From: CAZPRQ01 sp964589415
GTDB taxonomy: Bacteria > Patescibacteriota > Doudnabacteria > UBA920
DNA length: 6,039 bases
Direction: 5' to 3'
Assembly (NCBI GenBank): GCA_964589415.1
Contig: CAZPRQ010000055.1
Span: 1 to 6,039, forward strand
How positions within the stretch are numbered: position 1 is the stretch's first letter; the number at the start of each line of letters is the position of its first letter. The notes beneath the pieces were generated by a model. The model was not told where the DNA came from, ran no database searches, and worked only from the letters and a program-made list of their open reading frames with translations. Position numbers and translations under genes: made by a program. Positions 1 through 5,466 of this stretch are shown piece after piece.

Positions 1-1995
1 CTGCGAAATATGCACCAAGCCTTCTTTGCCCGGTAAAACTTCCACAAACGCGCCAAAGTCCATTAGCCTGGTTACCTTGCCTTCAAACACTTCGCCCGGC
101 TCCACTTCGCGGACAATGTCTTTAATCCAATTTACGGCTTTTTCCGCCATAGCGGCATCGGTGCCGCAAACCATAACAAGTCCGTCATCTTCTATATCTA
201 TTTTTAAGCCACCGCAAGTAGCAATAATTTCGTTAATAACCTTACCGCCCGGACCAATAACTTCGCGTATTTTGTCGGGCTTAATTCTAAACGAAGTTAT
301 GCGCGGAGCATACTTGGAAAGTTCGGTCCTGGGAACTGGCAAAGCTTCCTTCATTTTAGAAATAATGTGAATGCGCGCGGGCTTAGCCTGCTCAAGGGCC
401 TGTGCCAAAATGTCCGCGCTTAAACCTTTAAGCTTCATATCCAATTGCAGCGCAGTAACACCCGCTTCCGAACCCGTAACTTTAAAATCCATATGGCCGT
501 TAAAATCTTCTATGCCGGCAATGTCGGTTAAAACTTTAAAATTCTTGGGGTTGGTTTCATCCATTACCAAACCCATGGCACAGCCGCCAATTACTTCCGT
601 AATAGGCACGCCCGCGTCCATAAGCGCCAAAGTACTGCCGCAGGTGGAAGCCATAGAGGTAGAACCGTTAGAAGACATAATTTCGCTCACCAGGCGCATA
701 GTGTAAGGGAAACTTTCCTGTTCGGGCAAAACCACTTCAACGGCTCTTTCGGCCAACATACCGTGGCCAATTTCGCGCCGGCCCGGCCCCCGAAGCGGAG
801 CCACTTCGCCAACGCTATAGCCCGGCATATTATAGTGATGTATGTAGCGCTTGGCGCGGCCGTCAGTTGGGTCTTCCATACCGTCCAACATTTGCTCATC
901 GCCCTTACTACCCAAAGTTACCACAGTAAGCGCTTGAGTTTCGCCGCGGGTAAACAGCGCGCTGCCGTGCGTGCGCGGTAGTATACCCACTTCGCAGGTA
1001 ATGGGACGGGTTTCGGTTAATTTTCGGCCGTCCACGCGGCGCTCTTTTTCCAAAATTTGCTTTTGCTGATATTTCTTTAAAATTTTATCTACTGAACTTG
1101 CGACGTCCTTTTCCACGTTAACACCGGAAATGTCCCCTACCGCGGCTTTAACCGCTTCGGTAACTTCTTTTTCCAGTTTAGCAATATTGGCTTCCCGTTC
1201 TTCTTTATTGGTTACGTAAACCGCGGCGTCTATTTTTTCGTCAGTTAATAGCTCTTTAACTTTTTCCATTACCGCGTCGTTTGGTTTAACTATTACGGGT
1301 TCGCTCTTGGCCTTGCCCACCTGTTTGGCAAAATCCATTTGGCATTTGACCAGCGTGCCTAACGAGGCTTGCGCAAATTTAATGCCTTCCACTATCTCCT
1401 CTTCTTTTACAAGCTTAGCACCCATTTCCACCATAATAATATGCTCGCCGGTACCGCAAACTATTAAATCCATAGTAGACTGTGCCTGTTGTTCCTGAGT
1501 AGGATTTATTACATATTGTCCATCCACTTTTCCAACTCTTACGCCGGCCACGGGCCCGTCGTAGGGAATTCGGGAAATAGCCAAAGCCATACTGGCGGCA
1601 TTTACCGCCACCATGTCCGGCTCATTTACGCCGTCAATGGAAAGCACCATGGCAGTTACCTGCACATCGTTTCTCATGCCTTCCGGAAAAAGCGGCCTTA
1701 AAGTTCTGTCTATAACCCGCCCCTTTAATATAGCGTCGTCCGTGGCGCGGCCTTCTCTTTTAATCCAGCGCGAGCCTTTAATTTTACCGGCCGCGTACAG
1801 TCGCTCCTCATAATCCAAAAGTAAGGGGAAAAAATCTATTCCGTCCCTAACCTCTTTGCTCATAATGGCCGTTGCCAAAACCACCGTATCTCCCAAACGA
1901 GCGAGTACGGCTCCGTCAGCCTGGCCGGCAAGCTTGCCGGTTTCGAAAATATATTCGCCTTCACCGACTTTGCAAATAATTTTTTTACTTTCCAT
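1..1995 (-). CDS. pnp: Polyribonucleotide nucleotidyltransferase (PNPase), C-terminus beyond window
   Basis: PNPase is a trimeric cytoplasmic 3'-5' exoribonuclease that degrades RNA with phosphate to nucleoside diphosphates, and can also run in reverse. I translated the frame across the whole span: 665 codons, no stop or frameshift. Order of parts: first RNase PH domain (about 1-230, with GKLAGQADGAVLARLGDT near the start), helical linker (about 240-325), second RNase PH domain (about 335-550), KH domain with GPGG at 581-584, and an S1 domain from about 633 (GKVTRLMDFGAFVEV) that the window edge cuts. The GRREIGHG motif lies near 406-412. D497 and D503 match the catalytic metal-binding aspartates of the family (E. 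coli D486/D492). The phosphate-binding Ser-Ser-Ser of E. coli is Ser-Thr-Ser here (445-447). The start at 1995 fits the family N-terminus and follows an AAAAGGA ribosome binding site. E. coli PNPase has 711 residues, so about 40 or more are missing. It is the last visible gene of the rpsO cluster. Confidence 0.98.
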   Translation of the reverse strand, partial: MESKKIICKVGEGEYIFETGKLAGQADGAVLARLGDTVVLATAIMSKEVRDGIDFFPLLLDYEERLYAAGKIKGSRWIKREGRATDDAILKGRVIDRTLRPLFPEGMRNDVQVTAMVLSIDGVNEPDMVAVNAASMALAISRIPYDGPVAGVRVGKVDGQYVINPTQEQQAQSTMDLIVCGTGEHIIMVEMGAKLVKEEEIVEGIKFAQASLGTLVKCQMDFAKQVGKAKSEPVIVKPNDAVMEKVKELLTDEKIDAAVYVTNKEEREANIAKLEKEVTEAVKAAVGDISGVNVEKDVASSVDKILKKYQQKQILEKERRVDGRKLTETRPITCEVGILPRTHGSALFTRGETQALTVVTLGSKGDEQMLDGMEDPTDGRAKRYIHHYNMPGYSVGEVAPLRGPGRREIGHGMLAERAVEVVLPEQESFPYTMRLVSEIMSSNGSTSMASTCGSTLALMDAGVPITEVIGGCAMGLVMDETNPKNFKVLTDIAGIEDFNGHMDFKVTGSEAGVTALQLDMKLKGLSADILAQALEQAKPARIHIISKMKEALPVPRTELSKYAPRITSFRIKPDKIREVIGPGGKVINEIIATCGGLKIDIEDDGLVMVCGTDAAMAEKAVNWIKDIVREVEPGEVFEGKVTRLMDFGAFVEVLPGKEGLVHISQ

Positions 1996-2001
1996 TCTAT
2001 A

Positions 2002-2019
2002 TCCTTTTGTCTCAAAAGA
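2002..2019 (-). promoter_or_regulatory. pnp ribosome binding site within a possible small hairpin
   Basis: On the minus strand AAAAGGA (2002-2008) lies six bases before the pnp start codon, a strong Shine-Dalgarno match. Just upstream, TCTTTT (2014-2019) can pair with AAAAGG (2003-2008) around a GAGAC loop. This gives six pairs, one of them U-G, and would mask the site. A competing four-pair stem, GTCT/AGAC, can also form. E. coli pnp is autoregulated through its leader, so control here is plausible, but the stem is short and the function is inferred. Confidence 0.5.
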
Positions 2020-2036
2020 CTGGCAAATATACGAGA

Positions 2037-2064
2037 CTTATATAAAGTCTGCGCGATTCGCCAA
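2037..2064 (-). promoter_or_regulatory. Candidate promoter directly upstream of pnp
   Basis: On the minus strand TTGGCG (2059-2064) and TATAAG (2037-2042) are 16 bases apart, matching the sigma-70-type consensus at 4 of 6 and 5 of 6 positions. Transcription would start near 2030, giving a leader of about 35 bases before pnp. The -10 box lies inside a six-pair dyad, AGACTT-ATATA-AAGTCT (2034-2050), a possible operator or chance. E. coli pnp also has its own promoter after rpsO, so a second entry point here would not be surprising. Confidence 0.45.
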
Positions 2065-2115
2065 CCTTTTGCGAACATTAATGCTTTAAAATTTTACAAA
2101 CATCTGTCCCGGTTC

Positions 2116-2541
2116 CTATCCCACGCCTTCCGGCTTTTGCATATCTTTCATGCTTCCCATTATTTCGTGTTCAAAATGCAACAAAAATTGCACCGGATCC
2201 GGCGTACTGCCAAACAAAATATGGTCTACGCTGTTTCGCTGTCCGCGGTTTTGCTGGCTTTCCACGCCTTTGGTCTGAAACCAAAGTTTCCACGCTTCGC
2301 TAAAACGCTTATAGCCTTCACTGCCTTCCGGCCCATGTTTGGAATAAATAAGCTCGTATTTGGTTTTGTCGCATATGTCTATAAACTTGCTTTTTTCTTC
2401 CAAGGTCAAAAAGCCATTTTTTACCAAGGCGGCCTTTATGGCCTGGGTTTCGGGATTGGTATAAACAGCCTGGCAAATCTCCATGCCAAGCCTTGTCCAT
2501 TGCTCTTCAAACTGGTTAACATCAATACCTGTAATATTCAT
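2116..2541 (-). CDS. Uncharacterised 141-residue protein between rpsO and pnp
   Basis: I do not recognise this protein and assign no function. It is 141 residues, soluble-looking and mostly helical in character, with no signal peptide, membrane segment or cysteine-pair motif. It is rich in aromatic and charged residues (EEQWTRLGMEICQAVYTNPE near the start, KRFSEAWKLWFQTKGV in the middle). The C-terminal third has a Gln/Asn/Arg stretch, then PDPVQFLLHFEHEIMGSM. The start codon lies 15 bases after the rpsO stop, and an AGGA motif overlaps that stop codon. Spacing to the ATG is 13 bases, long for a ribosome site, so translational coupling to rpsO is likely. An alternative start at M20 (2484) has AAGG at better spacing. 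About 120 bases separate its stop from pnp. Location suggests co-transcription with rpsO and pnp and perhaps a role in translation or RNA turnover, but that is association only. Confidence 0.75.
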   Translation of the reverse strand: MNITGIDVNQFEEQWTRLGMEICQAVYTNPETQAIKAALVKNGFLTLEEKSKFIDICDKTKYELIYSKHGPEGSEGYKRFSEAWKLWFQTKGVESQQNRGQRNSVDHILFGSTPDPVQFLLHFEHEIMGSMKDMQKPEGVG

Positions 2542-2556
2542 GAAAATTGCTTTGTC

Positions 2557-2838
2557 CTATTCCGCCGTTTCAACCATTTTTAATTTTAACTTTTCCGACA
2601 ATTTTTCCCAGCGTTTGGCGTCTTCATTTTTTAAGTAACGCAGCAAGCGGCGGCGGTTACCCACCATTTTCAAAAGCCCGCGGCGGGAATGATTATCCTT
2701 CCTATGGATTTTTAAGTGGTCGGACACTTGCTTAATTTCTTCCGTCAAAATCGCAATCTGCACTTCTGGACTGCCGGTATCGTCCTTATGGATTTGATAT
2801 TTTCTTATTAGCGCGTTCTTTTGTTTGGGAGTAAGCAT
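2557..2838 (-). CDS. rpsO: 30S ribosomal protein S15
   Basis: S15 is a primary 16S rRNA-binding protein of the small-subunit platform and takes part in bridges to the large subunit. The 93-residue product is close to the usual 88-89. It carries the family signature TGSPEVQIAILTEEI (21-35) followed by HLKIHRKDNHSRRGLLKMVG (41-60) and RRRLLRYL. T21, G22, Q27, H41, D48 and S51 fall where the family contacts the rRNA three-way junction and helix 22. The C-terminus has a short extension (KLKMVETAE). ATG at 2838 is chosen because the protein then begins MLTPKQK, as orthologues do, and AGAAGGA lies 11 bases upstream. An in-frame TTG at 2862 lies upstream of that site and is unlikely. It heads the rpsO - unknown gene - pnp cluster. 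Confidence 0.98.
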   Translation of the reverse strand: MLTPKQKNALIRKYQIHKDDTGSPEVQIAILTEEIKQVSDHLKIHRKDNHSRRGLLKMVGNRRRLLRYLKNEDAKRWEKLSEKLKLKMVETAE

Positions 2839-2856
2839 GGATAAAAGTATCCTTCT
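2839..2856 (-). promoter_or_regulatory. rpsO ribosome binding site overlapping a hairpin that abuts the ATG
   Basis: On the minus strand the Shine-Dalgarno AGAAGGA (2850-2856) runs into a perfect five-pair inverted repeat, GGATA-CTTT-TATCC (2839-2852), which ends directly at the start codon. The hairpin would tie up the GGA of the ribosome site. S15 is known to repress its own synthesis through mRNA structures that differ among bacterial groups; using this hairpin for that is an inference. Confidence 0.5.
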
Positions 2857-2948
2857 ACACAAAAATGGTAGCCTTAATTGCCAGTATAAATTACTGTAAA
2901 CAAATTATTGGCTTTTTGACCATTTCGTGGATTAATGTAAGTGGCTAT

Positions 2949-2977
2949 ATTATACCAAAACCGGCTGTTTCCGGCAA
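2949..2977 (-). promoter_or_regulatory. Candidate promoter of the rpsO cluster
   Basis: On the minus strand TTGCCG (2972-2977) and a perfect TATAAT (2949-2954) are separated by exactly 17 bases. The -10 box overlaps the stop codon of the upstream ATP-grasp gene, so the promoter is embedded in that gene's 3' end. Transcription would begin near 2942, giving an rpsO leader of about 100 bases. This is the strongest promoter-like pair in the window. Confidence 0.65.
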
Positions 2978-3792
2978 ATTGCCTGCAAATAGGTCGCAAA
3001 TTTCCCAAATGCGTTATATTTTGATGCCCTTTCAAAATCCGAAAGTCCAGGATTTCTATTTACTTCCAATACATACAACCGCCCACTGGCTTCTACAATA
3101 TCTACCTTAACCAGCTCCCTGGCAAGCGCTTTCGAAGCCTTTTGCGCAAGATCCACAACTTTAGGCAAGCTTTCAGCTTTCAAAATACTGTAAGAATTAA
3201 AATCCATACCCAAAGCATTTGTTTTGCTTTTATATTTTACCACTACGGGTAATGATTTAAAACCCACGCAAACCACTTTGTATTCCCACTCAGCCGCAAT
3301 GTAGTCCTGCACCAGCCATTCGGAAAACGGATGTTTTGGCAAAATACCCTCGGCCTCATTGCGGTTGCCAATAAAAAATACGTCCCTGGCTTTCATGCCA
3401 TAAATCCATTTTAAAATTTTATTGGACAACTGCTCATTAGAACATTCCAAAAACGGCACTGTAACCGGCACAGGAATGTCCGCGGCTTTTAGTTTTGTAT
3501 ACTCATGCCATTTACCGAGCGCCAAATTTCCTCTCGAAATGCCCGAGTCTATAACCGGCTTGCCAAATTTCTCAAATTGTCCGGCCAAATTAACAATTGC
3601 GGGCAGCGCGGCGGCCGATTTATGGGCAAAAGCGCTTCTAACATATAAAAGTTGGTAATGCGATGGGTCCGGCTTTTTACCGCCAAGCAAATCTTCCGGG
3701 TCCAAAACTTCAATTGCCAAGCCAATTTTTTCCGCTTCCTCCAAGAGCCGGCGGGTGGAATATAAATGTTTGTGAGAAATAAGTAACACCAT
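2950..3792 (-). CDS. RimK-like ATP-grasp ligase family protein
   Basis: ATP-grasp enzymes join a carboxylate, through an acyl-phosphate, to an amine or thiol; the RimK branch typically adds amino acids to proteins or small molecules. The 280 residues show an N-terminal alpha/beta pre-ATP-grasp part starting with strand MVLLISHK. A segment like the RimK linker follows (SGISRGNLALGKWHEYTKLK, then AADIPVPVT, about 83-111). The ATP-grasp core has WLVQDYIAAEWEYKVVCVG (159-177), VVVKYK (183-188), VDIV (230-233) and EVNRNPGLSDFE (243-254). D231, E243 and N245 fit the family's metal-binding residues. The usual glycine-rich nucleotide loop is poorly conserved: the matching place reads YGMKARDVFFIG (131-142). 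The start at 3792 gives a proper first strand, but only a weak GAAG ribosome site precedes it. The substrate cannot be told. The stop overlaps the rpsO promoter; the gene is colinear with rpsO and divergent from the recombinase. Confidence 0.85.
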   Translation of the reverse strand: MVLLISHKHLYSTRRLLEEAEKIGLAIEVLDPEDLLGGKKPDPSHYQLLYVRSAFAHKSAAALPAIVNLAGQFEKFGKPVIDSGISRGNLALGKWHEYTKLKAADIPVPVTVPFLECSNEQLSNKILKWIYGMKARDVFFIGNRNEAEGILPKHPFSEWLVQDYIAAEWEYKVVCVGFKSLPVVVKYKSKTNALGMDFNSYSILKAESLPKVVDLAQKASKALARELVKVDIVEASGRLYVLEVNRNPGLSDFERASKYNAFGKFATYLQAICRKQPVLV

Positions 3793-3800
3793 ATAAAATA

Positions 3801-3829
3801 CTTCGCGGCTTATTTACCATTGCCGCAAG
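3801..3829 (-). promoter_or_regulatory. Leader hairpin of the ATP-grasp gene
   Basis: On the minus strand CTTGCGGC (3822-3829) pairs with GCCGCGAAG (3801-3809), with one bulged base and a 12-base loop. That is eight pairs, mostly G-C in the core, close to the predicted transcript start. The only ribosome-site-like bases (GAAG, 3801-3804) lie at its 3' foot, so the stem could limit initiation or stabilise the 5' end. Function is inferred. Confidence 0.4.
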
Positions 3830-3832
3830 TGA

Positions 3833-3861
3833 ATTTTATAGCTTTAAAGCCTGGCTGTCTA
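3833..3861 (-). promoter_or_regulatory. Candidate promoter of the ATP-grasp gene
   Basis: On the minus strand TAGACA (3856-3861) and TAAAAT (3833-3838) are 17 bases apart, each matching consensus at 5 of 6 positions. The spacer holds a perfect 10-bp palindrome, GCTTTAAAGC (3841-3850), where an operator could sit, although a palindrome of this size can occur by chance. Transcription would start near 3826, about 34 bases before the ATG. Confidence 0.5.
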
Positions 3862-3874
3862 GAAATAGAATTGG

Positions 3875-3905
3875 TTGAATAAAATTAAAATTTGTGTGAT
3901 ATACT
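3875..3905 (+). promoter_or_regulatory. Candidate extended -10 promoter of the recombinase gene
   Basis: TGATATACT (3897-3905) is an extended -10 element with a 5 of 6 hexamer, TATACT. A weak -35, TTGAAT (3875-3880), lies 19 bases upstream. The start point would be near 3912, leaving a leader of about 27 bases. No Shine-Dalgarno motif is visible in that leader before the ATG at 3939. Confidence 0.45.
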
Positions 3906-3938
3906 ATATGTGTCGCAAATTATATATTCTCACGACTC

Positions 3939-4937
3939 ATGCCGAAAGAAAAACCAAAAATTACGGCGCTACAAAATTCCATAACTGAATTTTTGGAATA
4001 TTGCGAAATTGGCAAAAACCATAGCCCCAGGACTCTTAGAAGTTACGACCACTACCTGAGACGCTTTGGCAGCTTTGCGGCAAGCCAACATATTTCCAAA
4101 GCCGAGGACATAACGCTTGAGAGCATTAAGCGGTATCGCCTCTTTTTAAACAGGTTCAGCGATGAAAAAGGCCAAAGCCTGAAACTCATTACGCAAAACT
4201 ACCACCTTATTGCGCTAAGAGCCTTTTTAAAATATTTGGTAAAGCAGGATATAAAAACTCTTGCTCCGGAAAAAATTGAATTACCCAAAAACCCGGCCCG
4301 GCAAATAGAGTTTATGGAAGATAGCGAATTAAACCGGCTTTTGAACGCGACCGCCCAGGAAAAGAACGAAGTTTTACGACTACGGGATTACGCCATACTG
4401 GAAACCCTCTTTTCTACCGGCCTTAGGGTATCGGAGTTGGCGAGCTTAAAGAAAGATACGGTTAATTTAGACCGCGGCGAATTTACCGTACGGGGCAAGG
4501 GTGACAAACTGCGCCTGGTATTTTTGTCTCCCAAAGCCAAAACCGCCATTTTAGAATACCAAAGGCGCCGCAAAGACAACAACAAAGCCCTGTTTGTGGC
4601 TCATTCTACAGTGGGAAATGACATAGAAAAACAAATTGAAAGCCAGAGTGACAGCCAAAACAACTCTAACAACAATCCGGCTGGGCTAACTCCCCGTTCC
4701 ATTCAGAGAATTGTAAAAAAATACGCCCGGCTGGCCGGCATAGTAAAAAAAATTTCGCCTCATACGCTCAGACATTCATTTGCCACGGATCTCTTGCAAA
4801 ACGGGGCGGACATACGTTCCGTGCAGACCATGCTTGGTCACGCCAGCATAACCACCACGCAAATTTATACGCACATTACCAACGAAGGCTTAAGGGAAGT
4901 GTATAAAAAATACCACAACAAAAAAAACGAAACTTAG
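3939..4937 (+). CDS. Xer-type tyrosine recombinase
   Basis: A site-specific DNA recombinase of the XerC/XerD family, which cuts and rejoins DNA through a 3'-phosphotyrosine. The best-known family role is resolving chromosome dimers at dif sites. The N-terminal SAM-like core-binding domain spans about 10-105 (ITEFLEYCEIGKNHSPRTLRSYDHYLRRF). The catalytic domain runs from about 122. All catalytic residues are present: R163 (TGLRVSEL), K187 (RGKGDK), H275 and R278 (HTLRHS), H301 (LGHAS) and nucleophile Y310 (IYTHI). At 332 residues it is longer than the usual ~300. Much of the excess is a Q/S/N-rich stretch at about 223-248 (IEKQIESQSDSQNNSNNN) between the beta-strand ending LFVAH and the helix LTPRSIQRIV. 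The start is the first ATG and gives a complete N-terminus, though no ribosome site is visible. The gene stands alone, without phage or transposon genes nearby, which favours a housekeeping Xer over an integrase. XerC, XerD or a single-Xer system cannot be told apart here. Confidence 0.93.
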   Translation: MPKEKPKITALQNSITEFLEYCEIGKNHSPRTLRSYDHYLRRFGSFAASQHISKAEDITLESIKRYRLFLNRFSDEKGQSLKLITQNYHLIALRAFLKYLVKQDIKTLAPEKIELPKNPARQIEFMEDSELNRLLNATAQEKNEVLRLRDYAILETLFSTGLRVSELASLKKDTVNLDRGEFTVRGKGDKLRLVFLSPKAKTAILEYQRRRKDNNKALFVAHSTVGNDIEKQIESQSDSQNNSNNNPAGLTPRSIQRIVKKYARLAGIVKKISPHTLRHSFATDLLQNGADIRSVQTMLGHASITTTQIYTHITNEGLREVYKKYHNKKNET

Positions 4938-4994
4938 AGCCTGACTTATACCTTCCAGTTGTAAACAATGACAAGCGCGTAAATCCTAAAATTT

Positions 4995-5027
4995 TTAATA
5001 CCCGTACCAACCCGGTACGGGTATTAA
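4995..5027. terminator. Stem-loop between convergent genes, possible bidirectional terminator
   Basis: TTAATACCCGTACC (4995-5008) and GGTACGGGTATTAA (5014-5027) form a perfect 14-bp stem with an AACCC loop. It lies 57 bases past the recombinase stop and 36 bases past the stop of the convergent zinc-ribbon gene. On the plus strand ATTAATTT at its 3' side gives a broken U-run; on the minus strand TTTT follows three bases after the stem. Both tails are weaker than a classic intrinsic terminator, but the position between converging genes supports the call. Confidence 0.75.
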
Positions 5028-5063
5028 TTTCCTTCCTGAATCATCGTGAATAGCTTAATTTTC

Positions 5064-5240
5064 TTACAAGTACCAGCGCATTTCGCTCATACTGCGCATG
5101 GCATCTTCCAGGTTTACCTGGTATTCCCTCTGAACCTCTTTAGTATATTCCGTCAGCACAATTTCGCATCTTGGGCACTGCCCAGGCTGGCCTCTGGAAT
5201 ATCCACAAATGTCGCACATATACATGTGGAGGTTTTGCAT
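5064..5240 (-). CDS. Small rubredoxin-like zinc-ribbon protein
   Basis: A 58-residue protein with two cysteine knuckles, C9-x2-C12-G (MCDICGYS) and C22-P-x-C25 (GQCPRCE). This is the arrangement of rubredoxin or rubrerythrin-type metal sites and zinc ribbons, so it should bind one zinc or iron. The remainder (about 30-58, TEYTKEVQREYQVNLEDAMR then SMSEMRWYL) is charged and probably one helix with an aromatic end. It is not a full rubredoxin, which needs more sequence between the knuckles. ATG at 5240 is chosen because AAAGGGGG (5249-5256) lies eight bases upstream; an in-frame GTG at 5247-5249 overlaps that ribosome site. The gene is monocistronic and converges on the recombinase gene. Redox, nucleic-acid-binding or structural roles are all possible; the exact function is unknown. 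Confidence 0.8.
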   Translation of the reverse strand: MQNLHMYMCDICGYSRGQPGQCPRCEIVLTEYTKEVQREYQVNLEDAMRSMSEMRWYL

Positions 5241-5248
5241 ACATACCA

Positions 5249-5256
5249 CCCCCTTT
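5249..5256 (-). promoter_or_regulatory. Ribosome binding site deciding the zinc-ribbon start
   Basis: AAAGGGGG on the minus strand ends eight bases before ATG at 5240. It overlaps the alternative in-frame GTG (5247-5249), which argues against that codon as the start. Confidence 0.7.
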
Positions 5257-5279
5257 CATTACGCATTAACGGCTAAAGC

Positions 5280-5303
5280 TTGTCCATTAATATATAATGA
5301 CAA
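5280..5303 (-). promoter_or_regulatory. Dyad in the zinc-ribbon gene leader
   Basis: On the plus strand TTGTC-C-ATTA (5280-5289) and TAAT-GACAA (5295-5303) form nine pairs with one bulged C around ATATA. On the minus strand an orphan AAAGGAG (5304-5310) lies just upstream of it. If transcribed from the candidate promoter at 5328-5356 the dyad is a leader hairpin; as DNA it could be an operator. The role is unknown. Confidence 0.4.
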
Positions 5304-5327
5304 CTCCTTTCTTCCCCCTTCTATTAT

Positions 5328-5356
5328 GTAATAATCCCAAAAACCTTTTGCGTCAA
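5328..5356 (-). promoter_or_regulatory. Candidate promoter of the zinc-ribbon gene
   Basis: On the minus strand TTGACG (5351-5356, 5 of 6) and TATTAC (5328-5333, 4 of 6) are 17 bases apart. Transcription would start near 5321. The leader of about 80 bases begins with a purine-rich run (5304-5322) and then the dyad at 5280-5303. Confidence 0.4.
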
Positions 5357-5423
5357 GAGCTAAAAGTGCATATGCTGAATATATCCGGTGCATAACTATG
5401 AGCATGGGCTTAATTAAAACATT

Positions 5424-5456
5424 AAAAAAATAATTACGCTTTGCGGCGTAATTATT
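5424..5456 (-). terminator. Intrinsic terminator of tRNA-Arg(GCG)
   Basis: On the minus strand AATAATTACGC (5446-5456) and GCGTAATTATT (5429-5439) form a perfect 11-bp stem with a six-base loop. A run of seven T (5424-5430) follows, overlapping the last two stem bases. This is a textbook intrinsic terminator, 26 bases past the tRNA 3' end, and shows the tRNA is transcribed on its own. Confidence 0.9.
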
Positions 5457-5466
5457 ATAAATTCAA

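Noticed and set aside
26..706. Two open frames on the plus strand (26-370 and 371-706)
   Set aside because: They are antisense to pnp, whose minus-strand frame reads as a full PNPase; their translations show no family features.
2137..2583. A 148-codon open frame on the plus strand
   Set aside because: It lies antisense over the unknown gene and the rpsO end. The minus-strand gene has operon spacing and a ribosome motif, and the plus-strand frame has neither context nor recognisable content.
2839..2862. An rpsO start at the upstream in-frame TTG (2862)
   Set aside because: It would put the Shine-Dalgarno AGAAGGA inside the gene and add eight residues absent from S15 proteins.
5241..5249. GTG start for the zinc-ribbon protein
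   Set aside because: The codon overlaps the AAAGGGGG ribosome site, which is ideally spaced for ATG at 5240.
5293..5298. A perfect TATAAT on the plus strand
   Set aside because: No -35 match lies at proper distance and no plus-strand gene follows; it is part of the leader dyad.
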